Positions 1 through 5,873 are shown, numbered from the stretch's first letter. The stretch: DNA of 6,524 nucleotides from Synergistaceae bacterium (GCA_003446665.1 DMCT01000045.1:676-7199), one strand, 5' to 3'. Notes: generated by a model not told the origin, from the letters alone. Program-made: numbers and translations.

Positions 1-35
1 GCATCCCGGCGGCCGGAAAAGGGCCGCCGGGAGCT
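1..35 (-). terminator. GC-rich hairpin after the dehydratase operon, possible terminator
   Basis: Bases 4-14 (TCCCGGCGGCC) and 22-32 (GGCCGCCGGGA) are perfectly complementary, giving an 11-bp stem with a 7-base loop. It begins 16 bases past the stop codon of the last gene of the minus-strand operon, which is where a terminator is expected. On the minus strand the stem is followed by ATGC up to the window edge, so no U-tract is visible. It could be a non-canonical terminator, a 3' end-stabilising hairpin, or a copy of a dispersed palindromic repeat. Confidence 0.5.
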
Positions 36-47
36 TCCCGGGACACT

Positions 48-542
48 CTACTCGAGGCCCAGGGATTTTTTCACGTGCGGGATCAGCCCTCCGTCCTCGA
101 TTAGCCCCTTGACGAAATCGGGGTATTTCGGGAAGGAAAACGTGCCCTTCGGGGTAGTGATCTCCCCCTTGTCGAAATCGATGGAGATCTCGTCGCCCGC
201 CTCTATTGCGTCCACGGCTTCCGGGCAGACCACGATCGGCAGTCCCTCGTTCAGCGCGTTGCGGTAGTATATCCTGGCAAACCCCTTGGCGACTATGGCC
301 GCTATTCCTCGTTCCTTGATGCACGTTACGGCCTGCTCTCGGGAGGACCCGCAGCCCCAGTTCTTGCCGGCCACTATTATGTCGCCGGGCTTGGCGTTTT
401 TGTTGAATTCCGGGTCCAGGTCCTCGAGGGCGTATTGTCCCATTTCGGAACGTTCCGAAACGGTGTAAGTATATTTCCCGGGGAAAATGACGTCGGTGTT
501 GACGTCATCTCCGTATTTCCAGACCTTGCCTGTCACTTTCAT
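48..542 (-). CDS. leuD: 3-isopropylmalate dehydratase-family small subunit (pair 1)
   Basis: Small (swivel-domain) subunit of a two-subunit [4Fe-4S] hydro-lyase of the aconitase superfamily; it would pair in the cytoplasm with the large subunit encoded just upstream. At 164 residues it has the length of the short archaeal/anaerobe type of LeuD, shorter than the roughly 200-residue E. coli form. Visible motifs are GDDVNTD (residues 11-17, with the Asp equivalent to aconitase Asp568), GCGSSRE (63-69, the Ser-Ser-Arg that contacts substrate carboxylates) and FARIYYRNALNEGLP (88-102). The loop that helps set substrate choice in this family reads YTYT (24-27), unlike the YLR- or YLV-type loops I recall from homoaconitase and isopropylmalate isomerase. 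Its ATG lies 2 bases after the upstream stop, and its GGAGGTG ribosome site lies inside the end of that gene, so translation is probably coupled. The family is sure; the substrate is not, since homoaconitate, dimethylmaleate and mesaconate enzymes look alike. Confidence 0.93.
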   Translation of the reverse strand: MKVTGKVWKYGDDVNTDVIFPGKYTYTVSERSEMGQYALEDLDPEFNKNAKPGDIIVAGKNWGCGSSREQAVTCIKERGIAAIVAKGFARIYYRNALNEGLPIVVCPEAVDAIEAGDEISIDFDKGEITTPKGTFSFPKYPDFVKGLIEDGGLIPHVKKSLGLE

Positions 543-544
543 GG

Positions 545-1801
545 CTACAGCACCTCCCTCGGATCGGTGATGGCGCCTTTTAGGGCCGAAGCCGCGACCG
601 TCAAGGGGCTCGCAAGGTATATGAAGCTTTCCTTGTTGCCCATGCGGCCCTTGAAGTTCCTGTTCGCCGTGGAGATGCAGACTTCCCCGGGAGCAAGGAT
701 GCCTTCATGGTTGCCCATGCAGGGACCGCAACCGGGATTGTTAATGATGCATCCGGCGTCGAGGAAAACGTCCAAAAGCCCCTCTTTCATAGCCTGCCTG
801 TAGATGCTCCAGGAGGCGGGGATCACTATTGTCCTGACGGCGACTTCCTTGCCCTTGAGGATCTCGGCTGCTGCCCGCAGGTCTTCGATTCTCGCATTGG
901 TGCAGCTGCCTAGGAAAGCCTGGTGAATCTCGGTACCCTTGACCTCGGAGACGGGCGCGTAGTTGTCGACCGTGTGCGGCTTTGCCACACAGGGCTCCAG
1001 CTCGCCCAGGTCATATTCCAGTTCACTGGCGTATACGGCATCTTCATCGGCCCAGATGGCCTCCCATGCGTCGGTTTTTGCGTTGTTTCTGATCGCGTCC
1101 AGCACTTTTTGATCGGGCGGACATACGGCGTTTTTGGCTCCCATCTCGATTCCCATGTTACACAGTGTCATCCGCTCCGCTAGGGACATGTCGGCTATGC
1201 CGGGACCGTGGAATTCGACGGACATGTAGTCGGCGCCGTCGGCCTTGATATCGCCGATGATCTTCAGGATCAGGTCCTTGGCGGTGACACCTTTTTTGAA
1301 GGATCCCTTGACGGTGACTTTCATTGATTCGGGAACGCGGAACCAGATCTGTCCAGTAGCCCAGGTGGCGGCCATCTCGCTTCTGCCGATTCCCGTCGAG
1401 AAAGCGCCATAAGCTCCGTATGTGCAGGTGTGGCTGTCGCTGCCGACCATTACGAGTCCCGGAAGGGCGAAGCCCTCTTCGCACATGATCTGATGACAGA
1501 CGCCACCCTTGCTGTTGACGTCATAAAAATGCTTTATGCCCTGTTCCTTTACGAATTCCCTTATGATCTTGTGGTTTTCGGCGTGCTTGTCCGTTGGTGC
1601 CGGAACCGCGTGATCAAGTATGAAAACCAGGTGGTCAGGTTTCCAGACCTTCTTCACGCCGATCTTCTTGAAGACCTTGGAGATCGGTGCCGCGTTGTCG
1701 TGGCTCATGCAAAAATGAGGTTCGACGGTGACTACCTGGCCCGCTTTCACGTCTTCTCCAGCCGCTTTGCCGAGCACCTTCTCTGCAAAGGTTTTGCCCA
1801 T
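545..1801 (-). CDS. leuC: 3-isopropylmalate dehydratase-family large subunit (pair 1)
   Basis: Catalytic subunit carrying the [4Fe-4S] cluster of an aconitase-superfamily hydro-lyase; 418 residues, the usual length for the LeuC/HacA short type. The cluster cysteines are C300 (GSCTN) and C358/C361 (NPGCGPC). The standard catalytic set is present: DH at 63-64 (aconitase Asp100-His101), CHQ at 102-104 (His147), GSDSHT at 120-125 (Asp165-His167), VEFHG around E196 (Glu262), and NRNFKGR at 380-386 (the two substrate-binding arginines). All of these support a working dehydratase/isomerase. The ATG is preceded by GGAGGTGA at good spacing, 16 bases after the previous gene. No leuA or leuB accompanies it, so leucine synthesis is only one option; homoaconitate, citramalate/mesaconate or 2,3-dimethylmalate chemistry are alternatives within the same family. 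Confidence 0.94.
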   Translation of the reverse strand: MGKTFAEKVLGKAAGEDVKAGQVVTVEPHFCMSHDNAAPISKVFKKIGVKKVWKPDHLVFILDHAVPAPTDKHAENHKIIREFVKEQGIKHFYDVNSKGGVCHQIMCEEGFALPGLVMVGSDSHTCTYGAYGAFSTGIGRSEMAATWATGQIWFRVPESMKVTVKGSFKKGVTAKDLILKIIGDIKADGADYMSVEFHGPGIADMSLAERMTLCNMGIEMGAKNAVCPPDQKVLDAIRNNAKTDAWEAIWADEDAVYASELEYDLGELEPCVAKPHTVDNYAPVSEVKGTEIHQAFLGSCTNARIEDLRAAAEILKGKEVAVRTIVIPASWSIYRQAMKEGLLDVFLDAGCIINNPGCGPCMGNHEGILAPGEVCISTANRNFKGRMGNKESFIYLASPLTVAASALKGAITDPREVL

Positions 1802-1817
1802 CTGTTTTCACCTCCTG

Positions 1818-2333
1818 TTATTGCTTCTTTTCGGCCTGTGCCTTGAGATACTCTATCAGGCCGCCGTGGGCCATTATCTCCTTCTCGAGGTTTGTAACGG
1901 CGTCGCCGTGCATGGTTTCACCGGTGGCCAAGTTTTTGACCTCGCCGGTGTCCATGTTGACCTCGAGCTCGTCGCCGTCAGAGACCTTTTTGGTGATGTC
2001 GGGGACCACGAGCACGGGGTATCCATTGTTGACGGCGTTGCGGTAATAGATGCGCGCGTAGGATTCAGCCAGGATCACGGGAATGCCCAATTCCTTGAGG
2101 CAATATACGGCGTGTTCCCTGGACGAACCGCAGCCGAAATTCTGTCCGGCTACGACGATGTCACCCGGCTTGGCCTCCTTGGCGAAGTTCTCCTTGCCGG
2201 GGTAGTATTCGAAGGAGTACTGGGCCATTTCCTTGGGATCGGTGATCCCAAGGTACTTGTTGTGGTAGATCAGGTCTGTATCGACGTCGTCACCGAAGAC
2301 CCAGGCTCTTCCTCGCAGGATGTTTTCTGCCAT
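1818..2333 (-). CDS. Aconitase/IPM dehydratase-family small subunit (pair 2)
   Basis: Second swivel-domain subunit, 171 residues, clearly paralogous to the small subunit of pair 1. Motifs are GDDVDTD (14-20), GCGSSRE (67-73) and YARIYYRNAVNNGYP (92-106), so the carboxylate-binding Ser-Ser-Arg is intact. The specificity loop reads YLGI (27-30), different from YTYT in the other copy, and a short insertion (around PGKENF, 45-50) follows. This suggests the two pairs do not use the same substrate. The ribosome site overlaps the stop codon of the preceding gene (TAAGGAGG) and lies 8 bases before the ATG, indicating coupled translation with its large subunit. It should form a heterodimer or heterotetramer with the product of the gene just upstream. 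Family assignment is firm; the exact reaction is unknown. Confidence 0.92.
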   Translation of the reverse strand: MAENILRGRAWVFGDDVDTDLIYHNKYLGITDPKEMAQYSFEYYPGKENFAKEAKPGDIVVAGQNFGCGSSREHAVYCLKELGIPVILAESYARIYYRNAVNNGYPVLVVPDITKKVSDGDELEVNMDTGEVKNLATGETMHGDAVTNLEKEIMAHGGLIEYLKAQAEKKQ

Positions 2334-2346
2334 TTGTGATTCCTCC

Positions 2347-3627
2347 TTACCCGAGAATCTCGCGGGGATCGGTGATCACGCCGCGGACGGCCGATGCCAT
2401 AGCGGTCATCGGACTGGCCAGATACGTGTGACTGCCCTTGCCCACCTTGCCGATAAAGTTCCTGTTCGTCGTGGACATGCCAACGTCTCCGCTGGGTAGC
2501 GTCCCGTAATGCTTTGCCGTGCAAAGAGCGCAGGTCGGATTTGTGAAGACCACGCCGGCGTCCAGGAACTTGTCGATGAATCCGGCCTGGGCGCACTGTT
2601 TCATAACTTCCCTGGTAGCGGGCGTAACTATGGCCCTCATGCCGGGGGCTATCTTGAAGTTCGCGGCCTTGAGCACTTCGAAGGCCGCCGCGATGTCCTC
2701 GAACCTGCCATTGGAGCAGGAACCTATATGAACCTGGTCGAGATGTTCACCGGCTACTTCCCTGACGGTCTTGACGTTGTCGGGAGCATCGGGCGCAGAG
2801 ACCATGGGCTCGAGCTGATCCACGTCGAATTCATATTCCTCTGTGTAAACGGCATCGGAGTCCGCCCGGATCGCTTCGGCCATTTCCCGTACTTCCTCTC
2901 CAGCCCGTCCCGCAAGCCAGTCGAGGACTTCGCCGTTGGGCTGGATCAGGCCTATCTTGCCGCTCATCTCCGTCACCATGGAGCAAAGGGTTATTCTCTC
3001 GGCCAGGTTGGATTCCTCTATGGGTTTTCCGTAAAATTCCACGGCCTTGTAGATCAGTCCGCCTGCACCCAGTGTCCCTACTATCTTGGTCAGCAGATCG
3101 CGCATGCAGACGCCCTTTTTGAAGGATCCCTTTGCCGTGATCTTCACAGTCTCGGGAACGCGGTACCATAGTTTGCCCAGGATCCAGGAGGCGACTATGT
3201 CGGTGTTGCCGACCCCCGTGGCGAAGGCGCCTACTCCTCCAAGGAGGTTCATGTGGCTGTCCGTCCCAAGAATTACCCATCCCGGTTTCACAAGACCATG
3301 CTCCAGGAGGACATGCTGGCCAATTCCCCAGTTGACGTCAAAGACCTTTTTGATCCCCTGACGCTTCGCGAACTCGCGGATGATCTTCTGGTTGTTGGCT
3401 ACCTGTTCCGAGCGGGACGGTGCTTCGAGGTCGAAGGTAAAGGCTATCTTGTCAGGGTCCCATACTTTTCCCTTGTTATCGGTTTCCTTGTCGAACTGGA
3501 GCACGCAGTTGGGGCCCGCAAAGTCTCTTGCCGTCGAGAGATCGATGTCGCACCATACGCGGTCTCCCGGCTTGACTTCCTGGCCCGATGCGCGCTGGAT
3601 GATCTTTTCGATCATTGTTTTGCCCAT
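2347..3627 (-). CDS. Divergent aconitase/IPM dehydratase-family large subunit (pair 2)
   Basis: Second large subunit, 426 residues, alignable end to end with the first. The start chosen is the ATG at 3627, because GGAGGTGA lies just before it; an in-frame ATG five codons earlier (3642) overlaps that ribosome site and is less likely. The three cluster cysteines remain: C304 (GSCSN) and C366/C369, though the last pair sits in NPTCALC instead of NPGCGPC. Several residues that are nearly fixed in the family have changed. The DH pair is DL (66-67), CHQ is GQH (103-105), DSHT is DSHM (123-126), VEFHG is VEFYG (E197 kept), and the second substrate arginine of NRNFxGR is lysine (K394). The reading frame is intact and tightly placed in the operon, so it is a maintained gene rather than a decaying copy. 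It may act on a different substrate or by an altered mechanism. Databases would probably call it 3-isopropylmalate dehydratase large subunit. Confidence 0.92.
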   Translation of the reverse strand: MGKTMIEKIIQRASGQEVKPGDRVWCDIDLSTARDFAGPNCVLQFDKETDNKGKVWDPDKIAFTFDLEAPSRSEQVANNQKIIREFAKRQGIKKVFDVNWGIGQHVLLEHGLVKPGWVILGTDSHMNLLGGVGAFATGVGNTDIVASWILGKLWYRVPETVKITAKGSFKKGVCMRDLLTKIVGTLGAGGLIYKAVEFYGKPIEESNLAERITLCSMVTEMSGKIGLIQPNGEVLDWLAGRAGEEVREMAEAIRADSDAVYTEEYEFDVDQLEPMVSAPDAPDNVKTVREVAGEHLDQVHIGSCSNGRFEDIAAAFEVLKAANFKIAPGMRAIVTPATREVMKQCAQAGFIDKFLDAGVVFTNPTCALCTAKHYGTLPSGDVGMSTTNRNFIGKVGKGSHTYLASPMTAMASAVRGVITDPREILG

Positions 3628-3660
3628 TCTGGTCACCTCCATATCTTTGTACAGGGCCCG

Positions 3661-4206
3661 CTAGATCAGGCCCAGAAAAGATTTCAGGGTCTCGAAATTG
3701 AGAAAATCCGCCTTGTTGATGACCACGGCTTCCGGTGAACGGTGTTTTCCGTCTCCTTCGCCCGCGTGTACGGCGATGCAGTGGCAGATCGGCGTCGGTA
3801 TGTCGTTTTTCATGGCCAGGCCTACTCCTGAAAATGGATGGCGCAAGTCCTTGCCGGTCGCTGATTTTACTACCTTCCCGTTTTCGTCGCGAGTGTACTC
3901 CACGAGCTTGCCGACGTCATGAAGGATGGCGCCTGCAATGAGAGTGTCATTGTCGAGCTTGTAGTCGTAGAGGCTGTTGAATTCTTCCATTGCCGCTTTT
4001 GACATTCTTACTACTCCCCTGAAGTGCGTCAGAAGCGACGCCGGGCAGTCCGGGATAAGGAGCGTAAAGGGCATTTTCTCCATGTCCTCGGGTTCCCAGC
4101 CGCCCATCTTCAGGGCCTCCTCAAGTGTTGCAAGGACCTTTTCCTTCAACACCGGGTCCTGTACCCAATTGATTTCCGGAAACAGTTTCAAAATCCTTTC
4201 CTTCAT
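3661..4206 (-). CDS. HD-domain protein, putative metal-dependent phosphohydrolase
   Basis: A 181-residue soluble protein with an HD-domain metal-site pattern: H61 (LTHFRGVVRMS), the HD doublet H96-D97 (AGAILHDVGKL), H123 (RHPFSGV), H147 (CIAVHAGEG) and D167 (INKADFLN). This H-HD-H-H-D series matches HD phosphohydrolases able to bind one or two metal ions. The substrate cannot be read from the sequence; nucleotides, phosphorylated acids or signalling nucleotides are all possible. The start at 4206 follows a G-rich stretch (GGGGGG) by 9 bases. A longer form from a TTG at 4257 would overlap the stop of the regulator gene and adds 17 unconserved-looking residues, so it is less likely. The gene lies between the regulator and the four dehydratase genes, 33 bases before pair 2, which ties it to the same pathway or its control. 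No membrane segment or signal peptide is seen. Confidence 0.85.
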   Translation of the reverse strand: MKERILKLFPEINWVQDPVLKEKVLATLEEALKMGGWEPEDMEKMPFTLLIPDCPASLLTHFRGVVRMSKAAMEEFNSLYDYKLDNDTLIAGAILHDVGKLVEYTRDENGKVVKSATGKDLRHPFSGVGLAMKNDIPTPICHCIAVHAGEGDGKHRSPEAVVINKADFLNFETLKSFLGLI

Positions 4207-4253
4207 TTGAAACATCCCCCCATAGTTTTTGATGTTGCTCCTCCACTCACTTT

Positions 4254-4961
4254 TCAATGTTGCCTGCTTTCGACCTCGAGGGCCAAAGATTCCTGCAGGG
4301 TTTTGTAGACCCTGTCTATATGGCGTGTAGCTAAAGCGGCCGCGCCGGCCATGTCATGATCGACGATGGCGTCGTAAATAAGGCGATGCTCGTTGAGGAA
4401 AGCCTGCTTGTCCGAGAGAAGCGAGTAGATCCTTTCGTGGGTGGCCATTATCAGGTTGAAGGTCATCTTGACGATATTGACGAAAATGAAATTGTGGGTT
4501 GCCTCGGCAAGAAGAAGGTGAAAGTCGAAATCAAACTGGGCGCGGGCATGAAGAGAATCGAGGTGCGTTTCCGTATTTGAAAGAATTCGCCTTATCTTGG
4601 TAAGGTCCGATGGAAGGGCATGCATGGCCGCGGCGCCTGCTATGGCTGGGTCAAGGACTCGTCGGGCTTCCATGAGTTCGAGGATGGCCTCGTCCTCCAG
4701 CGGCATGTTTTTGCCGTCTACCTCCGGTCTTGGTTTTCTGACGAAACGCCCCTTGCCGGGTATGCTTTCTATCAGCCCCATGAGCTCCAGAACCCTGAAC
4801 GCCTCCCTGAGAGAGCTGCGGCTGACGCCCAACTCATCCATGAGCTTTCGTTCCGGAGGAAGAGGATCTCCCTGGGACAATCTCCCCGATGATATGAGGG
4901 ACTTAACCTCTTCTACAACCTGTTCGTAGATCCTGGTGTGCTTGAGCTTTCTTTCAGTCAT
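4254..4961 (-). CDS. GntR-family transcriptional regulator, FadR/FCD subfamily
   Basis: A 235-residue regulator. The N-terminal winged helix-turn-helix (about residues 8-76) shows the family signature: IYEQVVEEVKSLI, GDPLPPERKLMDELGVSRSSLREAF and a GKGRFV wing. The C-terminal all-helical FCD ligand domain (about 92-225) contains the likely metal/ligand residues D104 (VLDPAIAG), H148 (FDFDFHLLLAEATHN), H192 (NEHRLIYDAI) and H214 (ATRHIDRV). FCD regulators typically sense carboxylic acids, often intermediates of the pathway they control. The start at 4961 is 6 bases after GGAGGG; an upstream ATG at 5021 would overlap the -35 box of the promoter and adds 20 residues not typical of the family. 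It is the first gene of the minus-strand operon, so self-regulation together with the dehydratase genes is likely. The effector may be the hydroxy-acid substrate or product of the downstream enzymes. Confidence 0.92.
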   Translation of the reverse strand: MTERKLKHTRIYEQVVEEVKSLISSGRLSQGDPLPPERKLMDELGVSRSSLREAFRVLELMGLIESIPGKGRFVRKPRPEVDGKNMPLEDEAILELMEARRVLDPAIAGAAAMHALPSDLTKIRRILSNTETHLDSLHARAQFDFDFHLLLAEATHNFIFVNIVKMTFNLIMATHERIYSLLSDKQAFLNEHRLIYDAIVDHDMAGAAALATRHIDRVYKTLQESLALEVESRQH

Positions 4962-4992
4962 GAACGTCCCTCCTGTGGACCACCCAGTACAC

Positions 4993-5021
4993 CTTATATA
5001 CCAAGCAGACCTTTTGTGCAA
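4993..5021 (-). promoter_or_regulatory. Sigma70-like promoter of the regulator/dehydratase operon
   Basis: Read on the minus strand: -35 TTGCAC (5021-5016), a 17-base spacer, and -10 TATAAG (4998-4993). Transcription would start near 4986, leaving a leader of about 25 bases with the GGAGGG ribosome site. The 9-base palindrome GTGGACCAC (4975-4983) lies just after the predicted start site, and a second TGCAA-type copy (5026-5031) lies 10 bases upstream of the -35. Either could be an operator for the regulator itself. Assigned from sequence pattern only. Confidence 0.5.
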
Positions 5022-5034
5022 GAGAGTGCAAAAT

Positions 5035-5069
5035 AGTCTGAATTTTTAGACTTGTTTTACTCCGTAAAA
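5035..5069. repeat. Two adjacent inverted repeats, candidate operators
   Basis: Two imperfect palindromes sit side by side upstream of the regulator promoter. The first, at 5035-5052, has arms AGTCT and AGACT around an AT-rich core. The second, at 5055-5069, has arms TTTTAC and GTAAAA separated by TCC. Short palindromes with TAC/GTA arms fit the kind of site bound by dimeric GntR-family regulators, but neither matches a consensus I can name with certainty. Neither is followed by a U-tract typical of a terminator on either strand. Confidence 0.35.
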
Positions 5070-5181
5070 GATTTGTGCGACGTTAGAGCAGCGAAAGTCA
5101 GGCACTCGTAAAAACTCGTCTTCGGGCGATTGTCCCTCATGACCGGTGAATGTGAAGGAAAGGCTGGAATAAACAGGGGGC

Positions 5182-5201
5182 AATGAATGTATACATTCAT
5201 T
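5182..5201. promoter_or_regulatory. Perfect 20-bp palindrome, candidate operator
   Basis: AATGAATGTATACATTCATT is a perfect 20-bp inverted repeat with no spacer, and its last base is the first T of the TTGACA -35 box downstream. This position suits an activator site or a repressor that blocks RNA polymerase. The core GTATAC is known in operators of several FCD-type GntR regulators, so the regulator encoded about 220 bases away is one candidate binder. The small helix-turn-helix protein at 5505 is another. The palindrome is seen directly; the binder is inferred. Confidence 0.6.
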
Positions 5202-5229
5202 TGACAAAAGCACGAAACATCCGTAGTAT
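5201..5229 (+). promoter_or_regulatory. Strong sigma70-like promoter, plus strand
   Basis: A consensus TTGACA (5201-5206), a 17-base spacer and TAGTAT (5224-5229) form a near-ideal sigma70 promoter. The predicted start is near 5236. It points toward the small DNA-binding protein gene at 5505 and the transporter binding protein at 5890, with an unusually long leader of about 270 bases. No better promoter is visible closer to either gene. Confidence 0.6.
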
Positions 5230-5235
5230 TAATAC

Positions 5236-5504
5236 ACATGTAGCAAATATGGAGCATAACGCACTTCAAATATCCTCGTTTTTTTGTTTTTCCGGCCGGG
5301 TATTGCGTGGTTATTATTTCCGCTCGAGAAAATCCTGACGGTTTGCCGGTTTGGAGAAAGGTAAAGTTTTTGCGCGCGTAGAAGCGGATTTTGCAACCAG
5401 AGAATTGACGCAGGATCTATGAGCTTTAAGGGTTTAAGGTTTTGCCATGGCAAACAGGAAATTCAGTCCCCGCGGTATTCCGAGGGAGGTGAAAGAAACC
5501 TACG
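5236..5504 (+). other. Long leader region with no convincing gene
   Basis: About 270 bases lie between the predicted start site and the first supported coding region. The stretch includes a T-rich run (5279-5291) and a duplicated TTTAAGG motif (5425-5437). Two short open frames occur. One of 29 codons begins at 5249 and lacks a ribosome site. One of 21 codons begins at 5447, ends at 5512 and overlaps the start of the next gene by 8 bases; it is preceded by a weak TAAGG. I recognise no riboswitch or tRNA. The stretch could hold an uncharacterised regulatory leader or a small RNA. Confidence 0.3.
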
Positions 5505-5831
5505 ATGCATGAAAAGCAAAGAACCAGGCACGAAAAACCTTCTCTCATAGAGGCTGTGGACAGGGCGATAGAAGAGATGACGGAAGCCAGCGAAGAGGTA
5601 GACTTTATTTCCGTCGCAAGGCGAACCGGCGTCGCCAGATCGACGTTATACCGCAACACCATCGTCCGCGAACATATTGCCGCGGCCAGGGAGAAGCAAA
5701 GACTTTCCCTGAATACGCAGTGGAAACTGATCAGCGAGGTCGAGTCTTTGAAACAGCGGGTCGAGGAGCTTGAAAGGGAGGTCGAATCCCTCAAAAAACA
5801 CTCAGGAGACCTGTCGTCGCAAAAGGGTTAG
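5505..5831 (+). CDS. Small HTH/leucine-zipper protein, DUF6262 (TnpC-like)
   Basis: A 108-residue basic/acidic protein. Residues 12-30 form a helix; residues 32-52 (VDFISVARRTGVARSTLYR) match a TetR-like helix-turn-helix, including the RxGVARSTLY recognition segment. From about 72 to 98 there is a heptad pattern L75, V79, L82, V86, L89, V93, L96, meaning a dimeric coiled coil. This build resembles the DUF6262 family, which is often found as the third protein (TnpC-like) of Tn554-type elements, but no recombinase gene lies next to it here. It may instead act as a stand-alone DNA-binding regulator of the transporter gene that follows. GGAGGTGA precedes the ATG by 12 bases, rather far; an in-frame stop at 5490-5492 rules out a longer ATG start. 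The family call is from motif memory and moderately sure. Confidence 0.7.
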   Translation: MHEKQRTRHEKPSLIEAVDRAIEEMTEASEEVDFISVARRTGVARSTLYRNTIVREHIAAAREKQRLSLNTQWKLISEVESLKQRVEELEREVESLKKHSGDLSSQKG

Positions 5832-5873
5832 TGGAGGTTTTTTAAAACATTGCAAAGTTTTACGCGGTTTTAA

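Noticed and set aside
1284..3130. Shared 17-base stretch (AAGGGATCCTTCAAAAA) between the two large-subunit genes as a possible recombination repeat
   Set aside because: It encodes the conserved KGSFKKGV segment in both paralogues, so common ancestry and codon coincidence explain it.
3628..3642. Upstream ATG for the pair 2 large subunit
   Set aside because: This ATG overlaps the GGAGGTGA ribosome site serving the ATG at 3627, and the downstream start aligns with the MGKT start of the paralogue.
435..3738. Many long plus-strand open frames opposite the dehydratase genes
   Set aside because: They mirror the codon bias of the well-recognised minus-strand genes, show no family motifs and mostly lack ribosome sites.
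5116..5129. Small hairpin with a TTCG loop (TCGTC/GGCGA)
   Set aside because: Only a 5-bp stem with a G-U pair, not followed by T residues on the plus strand, and mismatched when read on the minus strand where a short T-run follows; too weak to call a terminator.
5249..5338. 29-codon plus-strand frame just downstream of the strong promoter
   Set aside because: No ribosome site and a translation run through a T-rich stretch; not supported as a gene.
5057..5453. Two minus-strand frames (70 and 74 codons) in the control region
   Set aside because: Low-complexity, cysteine- and phenylalanine-rich translations overlapping the promoter and palindrome; no ribosome sites or known motifs.
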